Part shown: positions 51,485 through 60,397 of the stretch, piece after piece | Layout of the letters: each line of letters begins with the position of its first letter | How positions within the stretch are numbered: position 1 is the first letter of the stretch | DNA from: Psychrobacter sp. P11F6 | GTDB taxonomy: Bacteria > Pseudomonadota > Gammaproteobacteria > Pseudomonadales > Moraxellaceae | NCBI RefSeq assembly: GCF_001435295.1 | Contig: NZ_CM003594.1 | Location: forward strand, 3,368,574-3,432,573 | Length of the DNA stretch: 64,000 nt | Reading direction: 5' to 3' | Translations under genes and position numbers: made by a program | The notes under the pieces: model-generated | What the model saw: only the letters and a program-made list of their open reading frames with translations | Told to the model about the DNA's origin: nothing | Database searches by the model: none

Positions 51485-52149
51485 TAAAACGCCTCTTTAG
51501 TCGATGGCAGAGTATTGAGTGCACGCTCATCATACTCACAAGCCATACGTAACGCACGAGCAAACGCTTTAAAGGTAGATTCAATTTGATGATGGCTGTT
51601 TTTACCTTTTAAATTGTCTAAATGCACCGTCATCCAAGAGTGGTTCACAAAACCATAAAAGAATTCACTAAACAGGTCAACATCGAAATTACCCACATGC
51701 GAACGGGTAAAGGGAATGTCCATGTGTAAACCCGGACGTCCTGATAGATCGACGACAGCACGAGTCAACGCTTCATCGAGCGGCGCATAAAAGTGCCCAT
51801 AACGACGAATGCCTTTTTTGTCACCCAATGCCTTGTTAAATGCTTGTCCAAGGGTAATACCAGTGTCTTCAACGCTATGATGGTCATCGATAAAAGTATC
51901 ACCGTTGCATTTAATCTCTAAGTCAAACAAACCGTGACGTTTGATTTGATCAATCATATGATCCAAAAACGGCACGCCAGTATCCACCGTGCCTTTACCT
52001 GTGCCATCAAGGTTTACGGTACAAGTGATTTGCGTCTCAGCTGTATTACGTTCGACAGTCGCGATACGCTCAGGGCGACCATGTAAATTTAGGTTTTTTG
52101 GTGTATTTTGCTCAGGTGTATCAGCAGTCGTCATTGCATTGGCTGTCAT
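51484..52149 (-). CDS. hisB: Imidazoleglycerol-phosphate dehydratase
   Basis: Mn-dependent dehydratase, step 6 of histidine biosynthesis. The 221-residue protein is the monofunctional form; there is no fused histidinol-phosphatase as in Enterobacteria. Conserved metal-binding motifs are [15 protein letters not shown], and near the end [18 protein letters not shown]. About 25 low-complexity residues (Thr/Asn-rich) precede the core, and an internal ATG (codon 6) is an alternative start. hisH follows directly. Confidence 0.96.
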
Positions 52150-52722
52150 GGCTACTCTCTATCAGTTTTTTATCAGTGAAAAGCGGTCAATAAATAAGGC
52201 AAAACATGTTTAAATAATTTACTAGTGTCTGGATCAGCGCTAGCAAAAAATGTATTAGAAAATGATATATACAAAAGATATCAAGGTATTAGGGCGTGTC
52301 CTCATTTTAAAAATGGCGATAAAAATGAGATAAATTGTAGTCAAACAAGGAAAATAGCGCAGATAATATCGAGATATTAGTCAGCTATTTGACGCCGTTT
52401 GGCAAGATTTAGCCATTTTTAACACATTTAGATAACTATCGATTGAATTGAGGACACGCCCTAGGGTTGGTACGTACTAAATATCATCTAGCCTCATCAT
52501 AGCAAACCCTAACATTTACTGCCACGACCAAGCGGTAAACCACGCACAAAATTACCTCATTCTGCTAAAATAGTGTGTTCAGTATTATTAATCATGATTT
52601 GCACTGACTTTTAGATATCATATTCTACAGCCTACTTTCTATGACTTTTGCCGTGTTATAACTTTGTGCTGTGTCATACTGCTACTTTATACGATAGAAA
52701 CCCTCTGTTTATAGGAACTGCC
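52150..52722. other. Intergenic region with MITE-like element
   Basis: Between hisB and the GNAT-like gene. Most of it is the repeat element at 52290-52463. On either side the sequence is AT-rich with no open frame of note and no clear structured RNA. Confidence 0.6.
52290..52463. repeat. MITE-like element with 18-bp terminal inverted repeats, copy 1
   Basis: A 174-bp non-coding element begins TAGGGCGTGTCCTCATTT and ends with its inverse (AATTGAGGACACGCCCTA), differing at one base. If TA is the duplicated target, the element proper starts GGGCGTGTCC. A degenerate second copy lies at 62041-62212, with the same internal features (AAAATAGCGCAGATAATATC; TTTAGCCATTT). Non-autonomous, TA-targeting elements of this size are usually mobilised by a related transposase elsewhere; none is in the window. 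Confidence 0.85.
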
Positions 52723-53145
52723 ATGCCTTTAGAAGCGATCGCCATCAATAGCTTGGATGCCCCACTTATCAAAAAACCTGCGCGCGACAATGAGCTAGCA
52801 GAGCGCTTGCAGGCATTGTACGATAGTGATGACGCGCAGCCTGATGGTCTCGAGGTGCTCAATATCGTTGAGCAAGGGTTTAAGCGTGGGCAATATCTAT
52901 ATGTCGGTATGTTCAATGACAAGCCTATCGCTGCGGTTGCTTGTTTTGATGATGGTCAGACCGATGCTAAGCGCCTGCAATATTTAACGGTACATCCACA
53001 AAATCGCGGTCGCGCGATCGATGCTAAGTTTATTAAACTGGTTTATGATGCCGAGGTAAAAAAAGGCGTCCGTGAGTTTGTCCCTGTCGATGCGGATATT
53101 CATCATATTATGAGCGAGTATGATTTACTGCGTGTTAAAGACTAA
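52723..53145 (+). CDS. GNAT-like acetyltransferase domain protein
   Basis: 140-residue cytoplasmic protein. The central part (about YLYVGMFNDKPIAAVACFDD, then RLQYLTVHPQNRGRAIDAKF) matches the strand-turn-helix of the GNAT fold, with QNRGRA in place of the acetyl-CoA-binding Q/R-x-x-G-x-G/A. It may be distantly related to PanM/PanZ (aspartate decarboxylase maturation), but this is uncertain. The ATG at 52723 has AGGAA seven bases upstream; a longer frame to 52648 has no ribosome binding site. It stands alone before tRNA-Phe. Confidence 0.7.
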   Translation: MPLEAIAINSLDAPLIKKPARDNELAERLQALYDSDDAQPDGLEVLNIVEQGFKRGQYLYVGMFNDKPIAAVACFDDGQTDAKRLQYLTVHPQNRGRAIDAKFIKLVYDAEVKKGVREFVPVDADIHHIMSEYDLLRVKD

Positions 53146-53257
53146 ATCTAGAGAAAAAACAGTTAATTTTGCCAATATTTGATTATTTATCTTCTATTAT
53201 GCAAAAACCACTTGACAGCGACGTCTATATTTAGTTTAATAGCGCCTCAACGAAGAC

Positions 53258-53333
53258 GGCTCGATAGCTCAGTCGGTAGAGCAACGGATTGAAAATCCGT
53301 GTGTCGGCAGTTCGAACCTGCCTCGAGCCACCA
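53258..53333 (+). tRNA. tRNA-Phe (anticodon GAA)
   Basis: 76-nt cloverleaf with acceptor GGCTCGA/TCGAGCC, anticodon loop ATTGAAAAT (GAA), T-loop TTCGAAC and an encoded CCA. A hairpin terminator follows 17 nt later. Confidence 0.98.
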
Positions 53334-53350
53334 TTCGTTTAAGAATTCTA

Positions 53351-53386
53351 AAAAGCCCCGAATAGCAATATTCGGGGCTTTTTTTA
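53351..53386 (+). terminator. tRNA-Phe terminator
   Basis: Strong hairpin: AAAAGCCCCGAATA pairs with its complement around GCAA and runs into seven T. Confidence 0.92.
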
Positions 53387-53420
53387 TGCTTATATCCCGT
53401 TCTGAAATAAGTCTAATAGC

Positions 53421-53789
53421 TTATGACAAACGTCTTCTTAATAACACCTCGCAACGTTCACGCGAGTCTAAGTCATAAACCGTCGCGCGGTAATCGATAC
53501 CATGGCGTCCTTCAAAAAATATCACTCTGTCGCCCACTGCTAAAAAGCAAGACGTGCGCGCATCATAAATGAAACCATCAATCACGAACGCTAAATCACG
53601 ATCTATCTCACGTACCGTGTAAGTTTCTCCTTGCGGAATCAATCGCTCAAACCATGCGCTATGGGCAACATTGGTGCTTAATACGCTGATGAGCAGCAGC
53701 ACCGAAATCATACATATACTTTTTAACGACATCGTAAAAGTCGAGCCAGCTAGACTGATGCTATTGATGATGTTTTTATTAACTGTCAT
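53421..53789 (-). CDS. Small secreted hypothetical protein
   Basis: 122-residue protein not recognised. A hydrophobic segment (about 22-40, SICMISVLLLISVLSTNV) followed by AHSAW predicts a cleaved signal peptide and a mature periplasmic protein of about 78 residues. The mature part has two cysteines (in TSCFLAVG and RERCEVL) that could form a disulfide. It ends in LLRRRLS. An internal ATG (codon 20) would give a more standard signal peptide. It is preceded by a divergent DUF4385 gene and shows no operon. Confidence 0.6.
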   Translation of the reverse strand: MTVNKNIINSISLAGSTFTMSLKSICMISVLLLISVLSTNVAHSAWFERLIPQGETYTVREIDRDLAFVIDGFIYDARTSCFLAVGDRVIFFEGRHGIDYRATVYDLDSRERCEVLLRRRLS

Positions 53790-53971
53790 AACTTTAACCT
53801 ACTCAGACCTGCTCAATGATTAACTCTATTCGCCATGCTTCTCATGCTAAACGCTTACTGTCACGGTTGCATAACATTTTTGTGCTGTTTTTTAGACAGC
53901 GGCGCTCAGTATACTCGATAGTATTGATAATGATAAATTTGACAGATGACGAATACTAATAGGGAAAATCG

Positions 53972-54472
53972 ATGAGAGCGTTCGATTACGATTTGGATTA
54001 TAAAAACCTAGATTTGCGCGCGCAGCCTGAGCTGTATCGGGTCGGTCGCGGCGAGCAAGGCGTATTATTGGTAGAGCCGTATAAGTCTGAAATCCTGCCA
54101 CACTGGCGCTTTGCTACCCCTGATATTGCGCTTGAGAGCAGCGAGACAATTTATCAGATGTTTTTAGATTATCTGGCGGCCGATGACTTTGTCGGTGCAG
54201 ATATGGCGCGCAAATTTATTCAAATGGGCTATACCCGCGCCCGTCGTTACGCCAATCACAAAGGCGGCAAAAAATATAAAGGGCCAGTGCCCGATGATAA
54301 AAAAGGTCAAAGCGGCGCACATGGTCGCGAAGAGTTGCCACGACAAATCGAAGACCCAGTCAAAGCAGAGTCAGCGCGCATATTTAAACAAAAATGGGAC
54401 GAGTGTCGTGAGAACGAAGATTATTTAAGAATGAAAGCTGAGCATCGCGAACGTTATAAAGAGGTTGAATAA
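53972..54472 (+). CDS. DUF4385 family protein
   Basis: 166-residue cytoplasmic protein of the DUF4385 family, recognised by the N-terminal FDYDLDYKNLDLRAQPELY, then VGRGEQGVLLVEPYKSEILP and HWRF, followed by MARKFIQMGYTRARRYANHK. Function is unknown. The family core ends near residue 110; a charged helical tail follows. The ribosome binding site is weak (AGGGAAAATCG). Family members also occur in phages and eukaryotes, so a nucleic-acid role is possible but unsupported here. Confidence 0.85.
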   Translation: MRAFDYDLDYKNLDLRAQPELYRVGRGEQGVLLVEPYKSEILPHWRFATPDIALESSETIYQMFLDYLAADDFVGADMARKFIQMGYTRARRYANHKGGKKYKGPVPDDKKGQSGAHGREELPRQIEDPVKAESARIFKQKWDECRENEDYLRMKAEHRERYKEVE

Positions 54473-54637
54473 GCATAAAATATATCAATAAAATATTACC
54501 CCCAGCCTGAAAAGATAGAAACATTTATAATGACAGACTGTTAAATAATTGAATTCATGATTTGCTGTGCTAAGGTAATGAGGGCTTGGAGCTAATACTC
54601 CAAAAAAGTATCAAATTGCTAGCATGGGTAAATAATA

Positions 54638-55339
54638 ATGACTGTAGATATTAAGCAACTTTTGATTTTTGATTTTGATGGCACGCTCATTGATAGTGTG
54701 CCAGATTTGGCTGATGCGACTAATGCGATGTTAACCACTCTGGGCAAAGAGACTTACCCTATCGAGACCATACGAAACTGGATAGGCAACGGCTCAAGAT
54801 TGCTGGTAGAGCGCGCACTAGTAGGTAAGGTAGACGTGTTAGAAGGCGAGTTGACGGGCGAGGAAGCCAATCACGCAGAGCACCTGTTTTTTGAGGCTTA
54901 CAAAAACCTCAGTGGTAGCAAAACCGTTGCTTACCCAGATGTCGATAGCGGACTAAAAAAGCTAAAAGCGGCAGGATTTACGCTGGCGCTAGTGACCAAT
55001 AAGCCGATTCGTTTTGTACCGAAAATATTGCAATCCTTTGGCTGGCAGGACTTATTCAGTGAAGTATTAGGCGGTGATAGTCTCTCAACTAAAAAGCCTG
55101 ATCCAGCACCGCTATTGCATGTCTGTAAAGCGTTGAACGTCACTCCAGAAAAAGCTGTGATGATTGGCGATTCTAGAAACGATATCTTAGCCGGACAAAA
55201 CGCCAATATGGATACTTTCGGGCTGTCTTATGGCTACAACTACGGACAAGATATCCGTGAGCTAAACCCGACCGAAGCCTTTGATGATTTTGCGGCATTA
55301 GTAGAATATATTTTCAAAAATTATAAGATAGACAGCTAA
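54638..55339 (+). CDS. gph: Phosphoglycolate phosphatase
   Basis: HAD-superfamily phosphatase that removes 2-phosphoglycolate formed by DNA repair of 3'-phosphoglycolate ends. Motif I is FDFDGTLIDS (D12 nucleophile, D14 acid/base), motif II is VTNKP, motif III lysine is in TKKPDPAPL and motif IV is IGDSRNDI. The 233-residue length and the cap insertion (about 18-100) match Gph. The gene is monocistronic and convergent with comM. Confidence 0.92.
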   Translation: MTVDIKQLLIFDFDGTLIDSVPDLADATNAMLTTLGKETYPIETIRNWIGNGSRLLVERALVGKVDVLEGELTGEEANHAEHLFFEAYKNLSGSKTVAYPDVDSGLKKLKAAGFTLALVTNKPIRFVPKILQSFGWQDLFSEVLGGDSLSTKKPDPAPLLHVCKALNVTPEKAVMIGDSRNDILAGQNANMDTFGLSYGYNYGQDIRELNPTEAFDDFAALVEYIFKNYKIDS

Positions 55340-55384
55340 AGTTTGAACATTAGAATGATTCATTTAAGCCATTCTTTGAAATCA

Positions 55385-56962
55385 TTATTTGCTCCGATAA
55401 CTGAGCGCCTCAGACACATGAGCGCTTGTAATATCGATACTGTCAGCCAAATCAGCAATGGTACGCGCCACTCGCAATACTCGATGATAACCGCGTGCCG
55501 ATAAATTCAGACGCTGCTGAGCGAGCTGTAATAGTTGCTGTTCACCCTCTCCGAGTTGGATATATTTATCAATCTCGCTAGGGCTAAGCTCATTATTGAC
55601 CTTTTGTTGCCGCTGCATCTGACGTTTATGTGCGGCAATGACTCGAACGCGCACTTGTTCGGAGGTTTCGCCAGCTTGAGCATTTTGCAAGTCGGCAATT
55701 GGCAGCGCAGGTACAGTGATATGCAAATCAATGCGATCAAGCAGTGGACCTGATAGTTTGTCTTGGTAACGTTTAATCTGTTCAGGTCGGCAGCGACAAC
55801 GCCCTGAGGTATCGCCATCATAGCCGCATGGACATGGATTCATGGCAGCGACCAATTGGAAATTTGCTGGAAAAGTCATCTGCGAGTTGGCACGGCTAAT
55901 GGTGATTTGCTTGGCTTCTAATGGCTGACGCAATACCTCAAGCACACTCCGATCAAACTCTGGCAATTCGTCAAGGAATAATACGCCCTTATTGGCAAGG
56001 GTAATTTCACCCGGTTTAGGTCGTGAGCCACCACCCACCAAAGCCACGGCTGATATAGTGTGATGAACTTGCCTAAATGGTCTTGTCCCATAATCGTAAT
56101 CGCTGTCTGCCACTGAATAAGTACTGGCAACTTCTAACGCATCCTCAGCACTCAAATCCGGCAATATGGTCGGTAGCCGTGACGCCATTAACGTCTTGCC
56201 TGAGCCGGGTGGCCCTGTAAATAACAGCGAATGACCACCAGCAGCGGCAATCTCTAGCGCGCGCCGTGCATGATGCTGTCCTTTGACATCGGCCAAATCC
56301 ACTTGATAGCCAACATGCTGCTGTGCTGGACTGGGTTGTACAACGTCCAAAGATTCATAGGCTGCGCTTGGATTCGCTAACGACTGTAAGTGGTCACAAA
56401 CTGTCTTTAAGCTTTGCGCGGCTAGTATCGTCACGCCATCCACACGGCTAGCCTCAGCACCATTATCAATCGGTACGATAAGCTGCGGTGTTTGTGGTTT
56501 TGGCTGCGGTTCGCTCAGCTCCTGTTCAGTGATATTTGCCACCTGCAATACTTTGGACGCCAGCGCCTCAGCTTTGATCGCTCGTGCCACCGCTAAGCTG
56601 CCTGTCACTTGCCGTAAATTCCCATTGAGCGCTAACTCCCCGATAAACTCAAACCCTGATAATACTTCTGGATCCAATTGATCACTGGCTGCCAAGATTC
56701 CGATGGCAATCGGTAAATCAAGACGTGCACCATCTTTAGGCAAATCAGCGGGGGCTAAATTGATAGTAAGACGACGATTAGGAAATTGAAAGCCAGAGTT
56801 CAGAATCGCAGAGCGTACACGGTCTTTACTCTCACGTACCGCCGCCTCCGGCAAACCGACGATGGTCAATGCTGGCAACCCTTGTGACAGATGCACTTCA
56901 ATAATGACCTTGGGCGCATGCAGTCCGACGACTGAACGAGTATAGACTTGGGCAAACGACAT
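55385..56962 (-). CDS. comM: ComM/YifB Mg-chelatase-like AAA+ ATPase
   Basis: Hexameric AAA+ branch-migration helicase that helps integrate transforming DNA in naturally competent bacteria. The N-terminal domain (VYTRSVVGL...EVHLSQGLPALTIVG) has the Lon-like ChlI fold. The Walker A GPPGSGKT is at about 250-257, Walker B is LFLDELPEF, and a Cys-rich insertion (CPCGYDG and CRCR) precedes the C-terminal Mg-chelatase domain. The start at the third codon of the open frame is chosen because AGGA lies nine bases before it. Competence is plausible for this genus, but no other competence gene is in the window. Confidence 0.94.
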   Translation of the reverse strand: MSFAQVYTRSVVGLHAPKVIIEVHLSQGLPALTIVGLPEAAVRESKDRVRSAILNSGFQFPNRRLTINLAPADLPKDGARLDLPIAIGILAASDQLDPEVLSGFEFIGELALNGNLRQVTGSLAVARAIKAEALASKVLQVANITEQELSEPQPKPQTPQLIVPIDNGAEASRVDGVTILAAQSLKTVCDHLQSLANPSAAYESLDVVQPSPAQQHVGYQVDLADVKGQHHARRALEIAAAGGHSLLFTGPPGSGKTLMASRLPTILPDLSAEDALEVASTYSVADSDYDYGTRPFRQVHHTISAVALVGGGSRPKPGEITLANKGVLFLDELPEFDRSVLEVLRQPLEAKQITISRANSQMTFPANFQLVAAMNPCPCGYDGDTSGRCRCRPEQIKRYQDKLSGPLLDRIDLHITVPALPIADLQNAQAGETSEQVRVRVIAAHKRQMQRQQKVNNELSPSEIDKYIQLGEGEQQLLQLAQQRLNLSARGYHRVLRVARTIADLADSIDITSAHVSEALSYRSK

Positions 56963-57316
56963 CAGCATTTTCCTAATATAGGGAATAATTGATAATAGAG
57001 CATTATGTATCAGTGCGCAAATGTCGTGTTTTCTTGTCTCATTTTATTTACTAGCATAGTTATCAACAGTTGTTATATGATAAACGGATGCTCTTTCGCT
57101 CAGTCTTATTCGGCTATGCTGCTCCAAAGATTATCCAAAAATTCTCACGCCTGTTAACCATGTTATTAACGTATTGGATAATTTTAATCGTGCTACAAAG
57201 CATTAAAGATTAGCAAGAGTATTGGCAATAAAAGGATTTTATTGATCATATAAAGTTTACTGGCGGCTTTTTGCTGCAGATTTATATAATACCTACTACC
57301 ATGGACGGATAAGCTT
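56963..57316. other. Divergent intergenic region comM / acylase
   Basis: 354 bp without a gene. It holds AT-rich sequence and presumably the promoters of both neighbours; no clear operator or structured RNA is visible. The acylase ribosome binding site is GGAT upstream of the ATG at 57317. Confidence 0.45.
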
Positions 57317-59800
57317 ATGAGCATAAAGATGCATAATCGGCGTGTGCCCACACTCACGCTACTGACAGTAGCAGTCTCTTTAGGACTATTCGGCTGCTCA
57401 GACAGCGACAATAGTTTCAATGACGATGATGTCATACCCCCTTCCACTAATTATGAAGCCGATATTCAGCGCACTGAGTTCGGTATACCGCACATCACCG
57501 CAAAGGATTACAAAGGCCTTGGTTATGGCGTCGGTTATGCATTCGCAGAAGATAATTTCTGCTCACTAGCGCGTGAAGTTGTAGTCGCTAGCGGTCAGAG
57601 TATGCTGTATCTAGGCGCTGACGGTAATTTGGCTAGCGATGCTTTTTATACGTGGTACAACACTGACAAGCGAAAAGCTGAATTTTTAGCAGCTCAAGAC
57701 CCTGAAGTCATTGATGCTGTGACAGGTTATGCTGCAGGCTATAGCCGTTATTTACGTGACAAAGGCGTGGCTAATATCGATCCTGCTTGTGCCAATGCTG
57801 AATGGGTACGAGAGATTACGCTCGATGATTTATTGACGGTCTACGGTAAAGCCAATCTACGTGGTGGCTTATCTAATTTCGTCGGTCCCATTGTAGCAGC
57901 GGCACCGCCCTCTATTTCTGGCGTTCAGGGTAGCTCAAGAATGCGTAGTGTTCCAGTCGCAAACCCTGTCGTAGAGTCAGCACCTGCATTCAATATGGAT
58001 ACGATTAATGCGATGAGTGGCGGTAGTAATGCCTATGCCTTTGGTAAGGAGGTGACCGGTACTAGTAGCGGGGTCATGTATGGCAATCCGCATGAGCCAT
58101 GGGATGGCGTCCAACGCTTCTATCAATTTCACTTAACGATGCCAGGTGAGCTGGATGTGATGGGCGCGGCTCAACAAGGTCAGCCTTTCCCTAACATCGG
58201 TTTTAATAAAGACGTGGCTTGGAGCCATACCGTATCCACTGCCAAACGTTTTACGCTTTATCAGCTTAGCCTAGTTGATGGAGATCCTCTCAAATACAAT
58301 TATACTAATAGCTCTGGTGTGACTGAGCAGCGTGATATCGAAACCGTTCCTGTCACTATTCAGCTACCAAATAATCAGACGCAGGTTCACAATATTTATG
58401 TCTCACAATATGGACCTATGTTAGCGGTCAATTTACTCAATGGTCAATTACCAGCATGGGGCGCTAATAATCTAGCTTATACTATCCGTGACGCCGCCTC
58501 TGAAAACCCAAGAGCACTCAATCAGTGGCGTAGTATGAATAAGGCTACGAGCGTTGAGGACTTAGTCGATAGAATGCAAAGCGTCCTTGGTCTTGGGTTT
58601 GTTAATACTATTGCTACCGACCGTAATGGTAAGGCACTCTATGCTGACATCTCAACTGTACCAAATGTGACCAAAGCTAAGCTTGAAGCTTGTAGTAGTG
58701 CTGCATCTGGTCCCTTCCTTGGTGCGTTAATTGCCTCTGACTTGCCAGCACTGAATGGTAGTACCGCTGCCTGTGAATGGGGAGTTGATACAGACTCACC
58801 GCAAGCAGGTATTTTTGGGCGCTCAAACTTACCTTTCTTGATCCGCGATGATTATGTTGCTAACTCAAATGATAGCTATTGGTTAAGCAATTTAGAGCAA
58901 CCACTGACTGGATTTTCACCACTCCTACGTCGTCGTTTAGCCCCCTTCTTAGGTGCTAGTCCAGCAGATGGTGTTCCATTGCTTATGCGCTCACGTATGG
59001 GACTGGTTCAAATACAAGATCGATTCAGTAATAAAGATAACTTGGGCGGTACTAACTTCAATTTAAACAATATGCAAGAAGTCGTCTATGGTAACCGCAG
59101 TTATGTCGCTGAGTTGGTACTCGACGACGTACTAGCAGATTGTCGAGCGAATGCTAGCATGCCTTTGACGGGTGGCTCTACTATTGATGCAACCAATGCT
59201 TGTAATATCTTGAGTAATTGGGATCGTCGTAATAATTTAGATAGTAAAGGCGCTCATGTCTTTAGAGAGTTTTGGCGTAATGTGGACTTTAATGAAACGA
59301 CGGATACGATATTCAGTGTTAAATTTGATGCAAAAGACCCAGTCAATACGCCTCGTGGTTTAATTATTAGTGCGGATACACGTACTGCTTTAGGAGATTC
59401 CATTAAGTTCTTCCAAGATAAAAACATCGCTCTTGATGCGCCTTTATCTGACTTGCAGTATATCGTTGATGCTAGTAAAAACGATGAGCGTATTGCTATG
59501 CATGGTGGCTTTGGTCGTGAAGGTGTATTCAATGTTGCAGAAACGAGAGGCACAAGCGCTAATGATGGTGCAAACTACCTCATTAATTTTGGTCCGACAT
59601 ATATGCAAAGCGTTACCTTTGATAGCGCTGGCCCTGTAGCAGAAGCCTTATTAGGTTACTCGCAAGCTTCTGATACTACTCGACCGTTCCATCGTGACCA
59701 GAGTGGTCGCTACTCAGCTAAAGAATGGATTCGCTTACCCTTCAATGCTAATGACGTTAGCAAGCAAGCCGTTGGCAATAAAATCCAGCTAAAAGAATAA
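57317..59800 (+). CDS. Penicillin acylase family protein (lipoprotein; AHL-acylase-like)
   Basis: Ntn-hydrolase of 827 residues in the penicillin G acylase superfamily, which cleaves amide bonds of N-acyl-homoserine lactones, penicillins or related acyl amides. The signal peptide ends in LFGC (C27), predicting a lipid-anchored periplasmic protein. The alpha chain covers about 48-190, followed by a linker (about 195-230). The nucleophile is S237 in GGSNAYAFG; autocatalytic cleavage before it would free the beta chain. NPHEPWDG follows as in the family. Sequence alone does not give the acyl substrate. No AHL synthase or beta-lactam genes are nearby. A tandem repeat directly follows the stop. 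Confidence 0.9.
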   Translation: MSIKMHNRRVPTLTLLTVAVSLGLFGCSDSDNSFNDDDVIPPSTNYEADIQRTEFGIPHITAKDYKGLGYGVGYAFAEDNFCSLAREVVVASGQSMLYLGADGNLASDAFYTWYNTDKRKAEFLAAQDPEVIDAVTGYAAGYSRYLRDKGVANIDPACANAEWVREITLDDLLTVYGKANLRGGLSNFVGPIVAAAPPSISGVQGSSRMRSVPVANPVVESAPAFNMDTINAMSGGSNAYAFGKEVTGTSSGVMYGNPHEPWDGVQRFYQFHLTMPGELDVMGAAQQGQPFPNIGFNKDVAWSHTVSTAKRFTLYQLSLVDGDPLKYNYTNSSGVTEQRDIETVPVTIQLPNNQTQVHNIYVSQYGPMLAVNLLNGQLPAWGANNLAYTIRDAASENPRALNQWRSMNKATSVEDLVDRMQSVLGLGFVNTIATDRNGKALYADISTVPNVTKAKLEACSSAASGPFLGALIASDLPALNGSTAACEWGVDTDSPQAGIFGRSNLPFLIRDDYVANSNDSYWLSNLEQPLTGFSPLLRRRLAPFLGASPADGVPLLMRSRMGLVQIQDRFSNKDNLGGTNFNLNNMQEVVYGNRSYVAELVLDDVLADCRANASMPLTGGSTIDATNACNILSNWDRRNNLDSKGAHVFREFWRNVDFNETTDTIFSVKFDAKDPVNTPRGLIISADTRTALGDSIKFFQDKNIALDAPLSDLQYIVDASKNDERIAMHGGFGREGVFNVAETRGTSANDGANYLINFGPTYMQSVTFDSAGPVAEALLGYSQASDTTRPFHRDQSGRYSAKEWIRLPFNANDVSKQAVGNKIQLKE

Positions 59801-59808
59801 GTTTGACG

Positions 59809-60016
59809 TAACTTAAATTAATGATAACTTAAATTAATGATAACTTAAATTAGTGATAACTTAAATTAGTGATAACTTAAATTAGTGATAGCTTAAATTA
59901 GTGATAGCTTAAATTAGTGATAGCTTAAATTAGTGATAGCTTAAATTAGTGATAGCTTAAATTAGTGATAGCTTAAATTAGTGATAGCTTAAATTAGTGA
60001 TAGCTTAAATTAGTGA
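59809..60016. repeat. Tandem repeat, 13 x 16 bp
   Basis: Thirteen head-to-tail 16-bp units begin nine bases after the acylase stop. Units 1-2 are TAACTTAAATTAATGA, units 3-5 TAACTTAAATTAGTGA, and units 6-13 TAGCTTAAATTAGTGA, so the two substitutions are ordered along the array. It is purely direct, without unique spacers, hence not CRISPR. It carries stop codons in its plus-strand frames. A slippage-prone VNTR is the simplest reading. Confidence 0.97.
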
Positions 60017-60017
60017 T

Positions 60018-60050
60018 AAAAAGACCTCAGATATATGCTGAGGTCTTTTT
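60018..60050 (+). terminator. Acylase gene terminator (after the repeat array)
   Basis: Hairpin AAAAAGACCTCAG / complement with an ATATATG loop, then T tract. It lies immediately after the last 16-bp unit, so the repeats are within the acylase 3' UTR if transcribed. Confidence 0.85.
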
Positions 60051-60397
60051 ACTTTATGGAAGCAGCCTGTTTGAATATCGTCGATGCATCATGATACTAG
60101 TACTTAGCCAGCTAACCGCAAGAGGGGTATGAGTATAATTGCCAAAACCAAATGGACTTATCATAGACAGTTTGTATATAAGAAAACTCGCCGACCACCC
60201 CACTACAAACAAGGATTTGTTATACTAGTGCTTATTGATGGCTATAAATTTAGCAGCATATAGCGCTGTGAAAATTATTATTGATAACAGACTTATTATG
60301 GTTATTAACCATCTATCAAACACCTACTGGCTTTTAAATATTTGGTCGTTAGAGATGTAAGAACAGTAATACTCAAGGTCAAAACGAGGAGTACCGC

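Larger units (their letters stand above)
59801..60397. other. Intergenic region with tandem repeats, acylase to hemN
   Basis: About 600 bp. The left third is the 16-bp tandem repeat and the terminator listed separately. From 60052 to 60397 the sequence is gene-free; it presumably holds the hemN promoter. No canonical FNR site (TTGAT-N4-ATCAA) was found. Confidence 0.55.

Noticed and set aside
59809..60016. CRISPR array
   Set aside because: The 16-bp units are directly adjacent with no unique spacers, and no cas genes are present. It is a simple tandem repeat.
60180..60397. FNR-type anaerobic operator upstream of hemN
   Set aside because: No TTGAT-N4-ATCAA was found. The nearest TTGATA-containing sequence lacks the second half-site.
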